DNA of 64,000 nucleotides from an uncultured Bacteroidales bacterium (lineage in GTDB: Bacteria > Bacteroidota > Bacteroidia > Bacteroidales > Paludibacteraceae), in assembly GCA_900316995.1 (NCBI GenBank), contig ONEZ01000003.1, positions 1-64,000 of the forward strand. The letters are read 5' to 3'. Position 1 is the first letter of the stretch, and each line of letters starts with the position of its first letter. This document shows positions 35,901 through 45,512 of the stretch, one piece after another. The translations under genes and the position numbers were made by a program. Below the pieces are notes generated by a model. The model saw only the letters and a list, made by a program, of their open reading frames with translations, did not search any database and was not told the origin of the DNA.

Positions 35901-36110
35901 AGGAGTAAACACTACGGTTGAGTAACTGTTGCTTGACGATGATGAAGGGATGTCATCCTCTCCCTTAAAATCATAAAACGTAACAGGGGCGTCCTTTGAA
36001 ACAGACTTTGTCTCATATCCCCACTGCGGCATCAGATAATCCTCTGCATACGCAACGCAGCACAAGCCACTCACAACAAGTGCAGCAAAAAGAAGTAGAT
36101 TTTTTCTCAT
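29916..36110 (-). CDS. Giant multidomain surface protein of the B12 locus
   Basis: A 2064-residue exported protein (signal peptide MRKNLLLFAALVVSGLCCVAYA), first gene behind the cobalamin riboswitch. Four CUB-like domains lie at about 40-170, 340-465, 620-750 and 905-1018. Each is followed by a BNR-neuraminidase-N-terminal-like module (for example MVVSSMTDSKVTANVTAG and MTLSNVAVEQASTALVKLG). A right-handed beta-helix follows at ~1150-1600 (FKTVQAAVDAMGVLGIEG). Then come a fibronectin-like module (~1600-1700), an Ig-like one (~1705-1800), a DUF4465 domain (~1807-2020) and a short tail VRYDLYGRRVK. No lipobox. No catalytic motif is recognised. The order suggests an adhesive or binding scaffold secreted to the surface, possibly by type IX secretion. 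A role in corrinoid capture is inference from the riboswitch. Confidence 0.8.
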   Translation of the reverse strand: MRKNLLLFAALVVSGLCCVAYAEDYLMPQWGYETKSVSKDAPVTFYDFKGEDDIPSSSSSNSYSTVVFTPADEGYSISVSFEYVDVSDDGAGWVSYLDVFDGVFDKSLVNGGEYPSSVGSNTTPFKDYATPLKHYENGTFSNESFVSGSSTGALSVCFHYRYAARSRGWKATVSAVKLEDMTVSSAKGDNSDVDTQVWADKKNVEVAGFIITTEGYSSPDKLQSITFTCNNAAIVNPLDVRLYAGMAASVASLSKIDGEITENAGVYTYTLTTPYAFGNGENKFCLGADILSSAPFNAEAEINVTGIATVGGFTDYTPATAATLTVQPMYIMAADATYTVSQPTNFYDEGGPDGKVIKGFDGKSVFVPATEGKKVALTFKTIDVFYTDYAASSSGYVDYIKVYNGNSTADADLLWEISQATASSTSDILIRSTAADGKLTITHKCNISYDSNLKNGWTAVVDEFTPQAMVVSSMTDSKVTANVTAGAKGVQIASIYLTAVNTEPALSVKSLALNTNGTNEQISKLYLYYTKDNKFSTANLIAEAEVTADNVVLNAGADVPFREGDNYLWIAADVATTAVNGQKADVVFEKLTFTNDSEQTTFVNAKGGLTVENVAIQACGTQTFDIQETWQYTHTVASEYSSKYAAEDCNQTVVFRPMHSGNVIQIDYTDFDVTYSSSTYSGVRAKYVVYAGEGTSGEKLWELDSNGKNPEQIRSTSTDGAITIVFNPNTTSSYYTGNGWHASVTEYTLRDMTLSNVAVEQASTALVKLGESKAALLNITLNTEGTLNPIKLHSATVNLKGTEGNISKAYLLDANGDVLASADAVETVTLTLESDVELSEGANSFVVAVDVKDDAVIDDIVDAKLTAINTGTDVPVENGDPDGSRVIKNVMLLAAGDNGTVTIGENSLVLYDDGGADGKYTSKFEGYVTFKPQGEGYAIELIVNDYGLSNGAVVSIYSGATHEGEADAVVEYNYSDPEKYKGLSVISAAQDGSLTVYFKDGGYTVNSGFEFEIRRHLLTDLSIDDITSTSIAPAMQTVGAKDIKMLQVAVTVSGDRTPLTIDAISLSAGEHTSAIKIFYTDKISTFSDLNEFISPYTVSERGVYYFWVTADADSDASDGDMMTVSVDKVTSAGVDIVPTVSEEAATKLAHGMKGSYTIGSSAEADFKTVQAAVDAMGVLGIEGNVVFNIASGTYNEKVTLSPVLGTSADATITFQSETGNAADVVFQNDDTSDTEGVWTLDGADYFTLKNITIQTEKTGYASNVVLKNQSEHITIDGCVLKTSVSGQATSQNNHLVRLISTDEDNKENNYFTLENSTLQGGYVGVDLAQGSYATHPNKHDIIIRNNTFANQEKQMVYGVMINNLAIEGNTMTNKNFSQSDFRAIDIRTKIEGTINIEANNIVLEGSNYASAIYIAPSSASNIPEGTVVNIVNNAVSVTAATTSLSSAIYFKWLRDVNMYYNTFLVNSPGTNSAPIAIYNAANMVLAATNNIMQNSSEGTGLVAFYASATFAKGTYKSNAFFALSGKFSNQADTFEAWEELENITSENNHYEQAVFASSELLIPKQKGSLVSATPIATVTTDITGKERALTPTIGAYEYDEDNFRIPELAEGYPKAVNVKDVEADVAIKADNFGTAYVLVFTSDIAAPTVETVISDGEVLTLSKNAEVSLTIKNLIEETTYKAYVVTESPMGEMATDVAASEEFTTPWTLRPVELNAIPTQTVDMGSDVALTATLVHEYDQAKPYVYSWRTAFSNEEIGTEATLNANVSNSTEYVCTVTDKFGQTALVSAHVLVSKSADVATFEEYDLAEGEHKMVDDAWVDNTETNLYSGTFAFANVPNKSWKAYSGYVISADRSSEATGDYSVDQYRSAAGGSYEGDNFAVAYYSAPSTWFAGYNDPITFTNSNEPQTVTGFYITNSAYTLDAILNGDYEHGPFSQGDYYSVTITGYNGGDKTNEVVFYLADYRSDDATEHFALDKWEWVDLSELGAVTRIEFEIYSTKSNAYGFTTPTYFCLDNFGGEAPVPTSVPETADAVKGAYKILENGVIYIVRPDGVRYDLYGRRVK

Positions 36111-36159
36111 ATATTTTGTTTTAGGTCCTATACCACGAGGACGGTTAAACGTACTGAGA

Positions 36160-36345
36160 TTGGCAGGTCTTCTGACTTGGCTCAGCCTCTACGCCTTCCC
36201 AAACCATTTAGGTTCAGTGGCCTTGGGGTTAGAGGCTCTGCACTTTAATGCAGCGTTGAGCCTTACAGCAGCGGGTCTGTCCAGGATTTTCACCTGATTC
36301 CCTTTTAATTACGCACGGCGGCCGCCCTACGTAACACCAATATCA
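36160..36345 (-). promoter_or_regulatory. Cobalamin (AdoCbl-class) riboswitch
   Basis: Minus-strand leader with the conserved core of the cobalamin riboswitch: GGGAATCAGGTGAAAATCC (from 36302), AGACCCGCTGCTGTAA (36278-36263), the B12 box GCCACTG (36221-36215) and the 3' GAAGACCTGCC (36172-36162). It opens just after a strong promoter and ends ~50 nt before the giant gene's ATG. The expression platform has a small hairpin GTCCT / AGGAC (36143-36126) but no T run, so control is probably at translation initiation. It governs the four-gene operon down to 26574. Confidence 0.95.
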
Positions 36346-36350
36346 GAGCG

Positions 36351-36358
36351 CAAAGTTA
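36351..36358 (-). promoter_or_regulatory. Promoter of the riboswitch operon
   Basis: TAACTTTG on the minus strand as -7, with TTTG (36381-36378) exactly 19 nt upstream. The riboswitch starts within a few bases of the expected start site. Confidence 0.72.
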
Positions 36359-36389
36359 TATCAAATATCTGATAATTCAAAAAAAATAT

Positions 36390-36397
36390 TATATTTG
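36390..36397 (+). promoter_or_regulatory. Bacteroidota -7 box for the GH97 gene
   Basis: TATATTTG, 25 nt before the ATG at 36423. It lies about 30 bp from the divergent riboswitch promoter, so the two overlap in upstream sequence. Confidence 0.62.
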
Positions 36398-36407
36398 CAT
36401 TTTGTAA

Positions 36408-40098
<3,691 letters not shown>

Positions 40099-40119
40099 AG
40101 CAATGTATATATTATATTT

Positions 40120-40180
40120 AGTTAAAAGTTAAAAGTTAACTGTCAACTGTCAACTGTTAACTGTTAACTGTTAACTGTCC
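40120..40180. repeat. Heptamer array overlapping the gltX 3' end
   Basis: Eight 7-bp units from 40120: AGTTAAA x2, AGTTAAC, TGTCAAC x2, TGTTAAC x3, then TGTCC. The gltX stop (TAA, minus) is at 40157-40159, so its last codons are repeat sequence. Confidence 0.9.
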
Positions 40181-41674
40181 AATAGCTCTCTGCAATCTTT
40201 CAATCGTCTCCTCCTTGCCAAGCATGTCTGTAATCTCAAACATGTGAGGACCTTTGCCCTCGCCCACAAGGCAGAGGCGGAAAGCGTTCATAATAACGCC
40301 AGTATTGTAGCCCTTGTCAGTAATCCACTGCATCACCACTTTCTCAGTATTTTCAAGAGAGAAATCATCTATACCCTCCAGCACGGCAAGGAGCTCTTTC
40401 ATGTCATTAGGAGAGCTCTCCTTCCAGCGTTTCAGGCGGGTCTTTTCATCATACTCAGTAGGAGCCACAAAGAAGAAATGTATCTGGTTCCAGAACTCCG
40501 ATGGGAAAGTGCAGCGCCCTTTGGTGAGCCCCACAGCCTTAACCAACTTCTCCATTGGGCAGTCAACACCGTACTGCGCAAGTATCTGAGGCTTTATTAT
40601 GGCAGCAAGTTCTGCATCGTCCTTTTTCATAAGGTATTGATGGTTAAACCATTTGCCCTTCTCATAGTTAAACTTGGCACCGCTCTTGCTCACACGGCTT
40701 AGAGAGAAACGCTCTATAAGCTGTTCCATTGAGAAAATCTCCTCATCGCCCTCTGTATGCCAGCCAAGCAGAGCAAGGAAGTTCACCACAGCCTCAGGGA
40801 AATAACCAGCCTCACGGTATCCTGATGACTTCTCACCACTCTTAGGATCTGTCCAGTCAAGAGGAAACACAGGGAAACCAAGGCGGTCTCCGTCACGCTT
40901 GCTCAGTTTACCATTCCCGTCAGGCTTTAGCAGCAGCGGCAGATGCGCAAACTGCGGCATAGTGTCAGCCCAGCCTAAGTAGCGGTAGAGCAGCACATGC
41001 AACGGAGCGGACGGCAGCCACTCCTCACCACGTATAACATGAGTGATGCCCATAAGGTGGTCATCCACAATGTTTGCAAGATGGTAAGTAGGCAGATTGT
41101 CAGCACTCTTGTAGAGAACCTTATCATCAAGAATAGATGAATTGATAGTAACAGTTCCACGGATAAGATCCTCCAGGGTGATATTCTCATTAGGCTCAAT
41201 AAGGCAGCGTACCACGTATGGCACACCCTCGGCGATAAGGCGCTCAGTCTCCTCCTTTCCTAATGTAAGAGAGTTACGCATCCCCATACGGGTGGTGGCG
41301 TCATATTGGAAATTCTTAATCTCACTACGTTTGGCGTCAAGCTCCTGAGGAGTGTCAAATGCAACGTAAGCCTTGCCGTTATCAAGCAGATAATCAACGT
41401 ACTGGCGATATATAGGCTTACGCTCGCTCTGGCGGCAGGTGGCGGCACCATTTTCAATACCCTCATCAAACTCAATTCCAAGCCACGTAAGCGCTTCTAT
41501 AATGTACTTTTCAGCCCCAGGCACAAAACGAGTGGAGTCTGTATCCTCAATACGCAGAATCAACTGACCGCCGTTCTGTCTGGCGAACAGGTAGTTATAA
41601 AGAGCCGTTCTCACTCCCCCTATGTGAAGAGGACCTGTAGGAGACGGCGCAAAACGCACACGAACTTTTTCCAT
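40157..41674 (-). CDS. gltX: Glutamyl-tRNA synthetase
   Basis: GltX of 505 residues, a class I aminoacyl-tRNA synthetase charging tRNA-Glu. Its signature is [26 protein letters not shown] (HIGH variant) at the N-terminus and KLSKRDGDR (KMSKS variant). Other blocks are [27 protein letters not shown] and YNYLFARQ. I choose the start at 41674 ([12 protein letters not shown]), 18 nt below a -7 box; the frame open to 41746 runs through repeat 2 and the promoter. The final codons (QLTVNS, stop) are encoded by heptamer repeats. Confidence 0.96.
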   Translation of the reverse strand: MEKVRVRFAPSPTGPLHIGGVRTALYNYLFARQNGGQLILRIEDTDSTRFVPGAEKYIIEALTWLGIEFDEGIENGAATCRQSERKPIYRQYVDYLLDNGKAYVAFDTPQELDAKRSEIKNFQYDATTRMGMRNSLTLGKEETERLIAEGVPYVVRCLIEPNENITLEDLIRGTVTINSSILDDKVLYKSADNLPTYHLANIVDDHLMGITHVIRGEEWLPSAPLHVLLYRYLGWADTMPQFAHLPLLLKPDGNGKLSKRDGDRLGFPVFPLDWTDPKSGEKSSGYREAGYFPEAVVNFLALLGWHTEGDEEIFSMEQLIERFSLSRVSKSGAKFNYEKGKWFNHQYLMKKDDAELAAIIKPQILAQYGVDCPMEKLVKAVGLTKGRCTFPSEFWNQIHFFFVAPTEYDEKTRLKRWKESSPNDMKELLAVLEGIDDFSLENTEKVVMQWITDKGYNTGVIMNAFRLCLVGEGKGPHMFEITDMLGKEETIERLQRAIGQLTVNS

Positions 41675-41692
41675 AACATACAAATTAAAGCA

Positions 41693-41700
41693 CAAAGATA
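41693..41700 (-). promoter_or_regulatory. Bacteroidota -7 box for gltX
   Basis: TATCTTTG on the minus strand, 18 nt before the gltX ATG at 41674. Confidence 0.62.
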
Positions 41701-41720
41701 GTAAAAAATTAAATATATGC

Positions 41721-41788
41721 ACGTCATGCTGAGTGAAACGAAGCATCTCGCAAGCATTATGAGATCCTTCGCTACGCTCAGGATGACG
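41721..41788. repeat. Dispersed palindromic repeat, copy 2
   Basis: ACGTCATGCTGAGTGAAACG opens it (41721) and CTCAGGATGACG closes it (41788), with ATGAGATCCTTCGCTACG inside. This is the clearest copy. It sits between gltX and the initiator tRNA terminator. Confidence 0.88.
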
Positions 41789-41817
41789 AAAAAAAGAGCA
41801 GCATCTCTGCTGCTCTT
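41788..41817 (-). terminator. Intrinsic terminator of tRNA-fMet
   Basis: Stem AAGAGCAGC / GCTGCTCTT (41817-41809 with 41802-41794) followed on the minus strand by a T run. It begins 3 nt after the tRNA's 3' end. Confidence 0.88.
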
Positions 41818-41819
41818 AG

Positions 41820-41891
<72 letters not shown>

Positions 41892-41922
41892 GTCAATTGG
41901 ACTGCAAAGATAATACTATTAA

Positions 41923-41950
41923 TTGACAGTTGACAGTTGACAGTTGACAT
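41923..41950. repeat. Four-copy TTGACAG heptamer array
   Basis: TTGACAG x3 (41923-41943) and TTGACAT (41944-41950), between tRNA-fMet and the M23-like gene. It is the same heptamer as at 9493-9548 on the other strand. Confidence 0.9.
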
Positions 41951-41993
41951 TTATTTAATTTTTAACATTATTTAACATTTACTCTCCGCGCCC

Positions 41994-42039
41994 CGTCATG
42001 CTGAGTGAAACGAAGCATCTCATACGAATCGATGACGGT
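41994..42039. repeat. Dispersed palindromic repeat, copy 3 (shortened)
   Basis: The left arm CGTCATGCTGAGTGAAACGA (41995-42014) matches copy 2. The right part is truncated to CGATGACGG. It lies just upstream of the M23-like gene promoter. Confidence 0.75.
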
Positions 42040-42056
42040 AATACAAAAAAAATTCT

Positions 42057-42064
42057 TACCTTTG
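42057..42064 (+). promoter_or_regulatory. Bacteroidota -7 box for the LytM-like/dxr operon
   Basis: TACCTTTG, matching TAnnTTTG, 23 nt before the ATG at 42088. The -33 region is not obvious. Confidence 0.5.
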
Positions 42065-42087
42065 CAGAATAGTACAAACAAAAAAGA

Positions 42088-42966
42088 ATGTCCAAGCCTG
42101 CAATAAAAAAGAAAAAAAGAATACTCTCACTCAAGAGGTTGACAACCAGATACAAGGTGTCAATCATGAACGAGAGCACGCTGGAGGAGGTGTATAACAG
42201 ACGCGTCTCCGCACTTGGGCTTTCAGTTATAACAATACTGTTAATCATCGCCACCATACTGTTTTTCTCCGCACTGATACTATACACTCCGCTAAAAGGT
42301 TTCCTGCCTGAGAACGTAGATGACAATCTGAGAGAAACAGTAGCCACTGAATCATTGCAAATAGATTCGCTCACTGAGGTTGTGGAGCTTCAAGACAAAT
42401 ATATAGAGGCGATTAAAGCCGTATTGAGCGGTGACATCGCCGTAGATACCACAGCTGGAAAGAGTGCAAAGGAGGTGCTTGTGGCAGTGCAAGCGCAGCA
42501 GTTCAAAGAGAAGACCGAGGCGGAGAAAGACTTTGCACGCAACTATGAAGATGATGAGAAGTTCAACCTGATGAACGCCACACAGGAATCAAAAAGCCTC
42601 ACATTCCAGCATCCTGCCAAGGGTATTATCACCGGAGAGTACAACCCAAGCAAAGGCAGCTACGGCATTGACATCTCCACCCTGCCGCAAAGCTCAGTAT
42701 CAGCTGTATATCAGGGCATTGTGTTCAACAGCGGCTATGACTTCAGTTCAGGCTACTATGTAGAGATAATCCACCCGCAGAACTACATATCCATTTACAA
42801 GCATTTAGCCGGCATCTACGTAAGAAAAGGGGAGAATGTTAAGGCCGGTCAGGTGATAGGCACCATGTATAACGGAGACAAAGGTACCGGCAAGCACGTG
42901 CTTCACTTTGAGCTATGGAATGAAAATGTGGCTCAGAACCCACTTGACTATATGGTATTTGAATGA
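42088..42966 (+). CDS. Degenerate M23/LytM-domain membrane protein
   Basis: A 292-residue protein: basic N-terminus, one membrane helix (ALGLSVITILLIIATILFFSALI), a helical linker and a C-terminal LytM fold (about 175-292). The M23 zinc site is incomplete. At the HxGxD position it reads SYGID (Ser for His), and at HLHFE it reads VLHFE (Val for the first His). Two of four ligands are thus missing, and it is probably non-catalytic, like the LytM factors that activate amidases. Its stop overlaps dxr by 4 nt, so it is coupled. Compare the intact domain at 5358-7010. Confidence 0.85.
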   Translation: MSKPAIKKKKRILSLKRLTTRYKVSIMNESTLEEVYNRRVSALGLSVITILLIIATILFFSALILYTPLKGFLPENVDDNLRETVATESLQIDSLTEVVELQDKYIEAIKAVLSGDIAVDTTAGKSAKEVLVAVQAQQFKEKTEAEKDFARNYEDDEKFNLMNATQESKSLTFQHPAKGIITGEYNPSKGSYGIDISTLPQSSVSAVYQGIVFNSGYDFSSGYYVEIIHPQNYISIYKHLAGIYVRKGENVKAGQVIGTMYNGDKGTGKHVLHFELWNENVAQNPLDYMVFE

Positions 42967-44126
42967 AAAAGAGAATTGCAATATTAGGCTCCACAGGTTC
43001 AATAGGCACTCAGGCACTGCAAGTAATAGCAGACAACCCCACCCTGTTTGAAGCATACACCATTACCGCCTACAATAACTACCAGCTTCTAATAGCCCAG
43101 TCACTTATATTCAAGCCAAAATACGCTGTGATTGTTAACGAGGAGCACTACCCCGATGTAAAGGAGGCGCTCAAAGGCACAGGCGTGACAGTACTGGCAG
43201 GAATGGAGAGCGTGTGCAGCGTGGTGGCAGAGCCGGAGGTGGATATGGTGCTTACAGCCATGGTGGGTTACGCAGGGCTGAAACCCACAATAAGCGCCAT
43301 GGAGAAGGGCAAGACCATAGCCCTCGCAAACAAAGAGACCATGGTGGTGGCAGGAGAGATAATCTGTGACCTTCAGCGCCGCTACAGCAGCCGCATACTG
43401 CCAGTAGATTCAGAGCATTCAGCCATATTCCAGTGCCTTCAAGGCGAGCAGCAGAACCAAGTGGAGAAGATACTGCTCACAGCCTCAGGCGGGCCGTTCC
43501 GCACCAAGGATACAGACTACCTGAAAACAGTAACCGCCGCCGACGCCCTCAAGCACCCTAACTGGAGCATGGGAGCCAAAATAACCATAGACTCCGCCTC
43601 CATGATGAACAAAGGGTTTGAAGTAATAGAGGCAAAATGGCTCTTTGGAATAGATGTGGACAAGATAGAGGTGGTGGTACACCCGCAGTCCATCATACAC
43701 TCCATGGTGCAGTTTGCAGACGGTGCCATAAAAGCCCAGCTCGGCACCCCCGATATGAAGCTGCCCATACAGTACGCACTCTCCTACCCTGAGCGGCTTC
43801 CAAACACATACGGCAGAGTTGACTTCTTTGAACTTGGCTCCATGACATTTGAGAAGCCAGACCTTGATAAATTCAGGAATCTTGCATTAGCTTATCAGGC
43901 CATACATAAGGGAGGCAACGCCCCATGCATTCTGAACGCTGCCAATGAAGTGGCAAACGCCGCATTCCTGCAAGGCAAAATAGGATTCCTGCAAATGAGC
44001 CATGTTATAGAGTACACCCTAAATGCCGCCACATTCATAACACGCCCCACATACGAAGACTATGTGGCCAGCGATGCTGAAGCAAGGCGTATAGCCGGCA
44101 CATGCCTCGCCAGCACGTCATGCTAA
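42963..44126 (+). CDS. dxr: 1-deoxy-D-xylulose-5-phosphate reductoisomerase
   Basis: Dxr of 387 residues makes 2-C-methyl-D-erythritol 4-phosphate with NADPH in the non-mevalonate isoprenoid pathway. Motifs are LGSTGSIGTQALQVI (NADP loop), ALANKETMVVAGE, PVDSEHSAIFQCL (metal Asp-Ser-Glu), ASGGPFR, NWSMGAKITIDSASMMNKG (catalytic site) and HPQSIIHSMV. Full length. The last five residues (LASTSC plus stop) come from the dispersed repeat at 44114-44198, so the natural C-terminus has been altered by repeat sequence. Second gene of the LytM-like/dxr operon, convergent with rseP. Confidence 0.95.
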   Translation: MKKRIAILGSTGSIGTQALQVIADNPTLFEAYTITAYNNYQLLIAQSLIFKPKYAVIVNEEHYPDVKEALKGTGVTVLAGMESVCSVVAEPEVDMVLTAMVGYAGLKPTISAMEKGKTIALANKETMVVAGEIICDLQRRYSSRILPVDSEHSAIFQCLQGEQQNQVEKILLTASGGPFRTKDTDYLKTVTAADALKHPNWSMGAKITIDSASMMNKGFEVIEAKWLFGIDVDKIEVVVHPQSIIHSMVQFADGAIKAQLGTPDMKLPIQYALSYPERLPNTYGRVDFFELGSMTFEKPDLDKFRNLALAYQAIHKGGNAPCILNAANEVANAAFLQGKIGFLQMSHVIEYTLNAATFITRPTYEDYVASDAEARRIAGTCLASTSC

Positions 44127-44198
44127 GGGCATAGCCTCCACGTCATGCTGAGTGAAACGACGAGTTGATGAGGGCTCGTCGCTACGCTCAGGATGACG
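44114..44198. repeat. Dispersed palindromic repeat, copy 4 (composite)
   Basis: Two abutting units: CACGTCATGCTAAGGGCATA (from 44114), then a full CACGTCATGCTGAGTGAAAC ... CTCAGGATGACG (44139-44198). It lies between convergent dxr and rseP, with the dxr stop in the first unit. Its position suits a bidirectional terminator. Confidence 0.85.
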
Positions 44199-44202
44199 AA
44201 AA

Positions 44203-45507
44203 TTACTGAAGCGCCCTGATTATATCCATCCCATTAGCATATAGTAGCAGAGCTAACAGAAGCAGAAGCCCTATCTGCTGCATCTTAATCATAAACTCCT
44301 GACTCAGTTTCTTGCGGGTAATAATCTCATAAAGCAGGAATATTATATGGCCACCGTCAAGGGCGGGGATAGGCAGAATATTCATAAAAGCGAGGATAAC
44401 AGATATATACGCTGTCATATACCAGAAATACATCCAATTAATGCTATCAGGGAACATCTTAGTGATGGTGCCAAAACCGCCAAGGTTCTCAGCCCCCTCC
44501 TTTGTAAACACCATCTTAAAGTCACTGCCGTAACCAGTAAAAGTCTTAACACCCTTCCTTATGCCGGCAGGGAAACTCTCAAAAAAACCATACTGATGCT
44601 TGGTAACGGGGTATAATTCAAAATACGGAGTAACATACACTCCTATCTTGCCAAGAGTGTCAGGAGTAATGGCAGTGCTCATACGCACGCCGCCACGGTA
44701 AAAATCAAGCTCCATGGGCACACCCTTATTAGCCCTGATAACTGGAGTAAAATCGGTCCAAGAACTATACTCCACACCATTAACACCCACTATACTGTCA
44801 CCAGCCGCCAGACCAGCAGCTGCAGCAGGAGTGGAGCTAATCACCTCCTTAACCACAAAAGGTATTCTAAAATCTGCAAAACCACTCTTAGAGGCAATCA
44901 AATCCCTCTTAAAAGTGCGTGTCATGGTCAGGTTCTTGCGTTCACCGTTACGCAGAACCGTAACTGTGCTTGCATCAAGAATCTTACGCAAACTCTCCTC
45001 ATCAAAAGCCTCAAGCGGCTCTCCGTCAGCCTCAAGCAGTATGTCTCCATTGCGGAAGCCTTGGTTCTGAGCCACCTCAGAGAACTCCATACCCATAGAG
45101 GCGTCTTGCAGGCGCACATACTCCTCTCCATTGGAGTAAAGAATCATGGAGAATATGACTATAGCTGTCAGAAAGTTCATTACCACTCCGGCACTCATAA
45201 TAATAAGGCGTTGCCACGCAGGCTTGGCACGGAACTCCCACGGCTGCACAGGGCGTGCCATCTGATCAGTGTCAAGGCTCTCATCAATCATTCCAGCTAA
45301 CTTAACATAGCCTCCAAGCGGCAGCCAGCCAATACCGTACTCTGTTTCAGAACCTTTAGGTTTGAACTTTACAAGTGAAAACCAAGGGTTAAAGAACAAG
45401 TAGAACTTCTCCACCCTAACCCCAAATATCTTTGCTGTAATAAAATGACCGAACTCATGTAATATCACAAGCAGGCTCAAACACAATATAAGCTGTAAGA
45501 ATTGCAT
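44203..45507 (-). CDS. rseP: Site-2 intramembrane metalloprotease RseP
   Basis: A 434-residue M50 zinc metalloprotease in the inner membrane that cuts transmembrane substrates (in other bacteria, anti-sigma factors). Zinc motif HEFGH lies at 17-21 in the first helix. Two PDZ-like domains follow (about 125-195 with FRNGDILLEADGEPLEAF, and 205-290 with AGLAAGDSIVGVNGVEY). The second catalytic motif is NILPIPALDGGHIIFLLYE in helix 3, near 385-405. Length and order match RseP. It begins 5 nt after the AlbA_2-type gene stop, so the two may share a transcript. Confidence 0.94.
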   Translation of the reverse strand: MQFLQLILCLSLLVILHEFGHFITAKIFGVRVEKFYLFFNPWFSLVKFKPKGSETEYGIGWLPLGGYVKLAGMIDESLDTDQMARPVQPWEFRAKPAWQRLIIMSAGVVMNFLTAIVIFSMILYSNGEEYVRLQDASMGMEFSEVAQNQGFRNGDILLEADGEPLEAFDEESLRKILDASTVTVLRNGERKNLTMTRTFKRDLIASKSGFADFRIPFVVKEVISSTPAAAAGLAAGDSIVGVNGVEYSSWTDFTPVIRANKGVPMELDFYRGGVRMSTAITPDTLGKIGVYVTPYFELYPVTKHQYGFFESFPAGIRKGVKTFTGYGSDFKMVFTKEGAENLGGFGTITKMFPDSINWMYFWYMTAYISVILAFMNILPIPALDGGHIIFLLYEIITRKKLSQEFMIKMQQIGLLLLLALLLYANGMDIIRALQ

Positions 45508-45512
45508 TTACA

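Noticed and set aside
36160-36345. A terminator-type expression platform for the riboswitch
   Set aside because: No stem followed by a T run is seen between the aptamer and the ATG; translational control is more likely.
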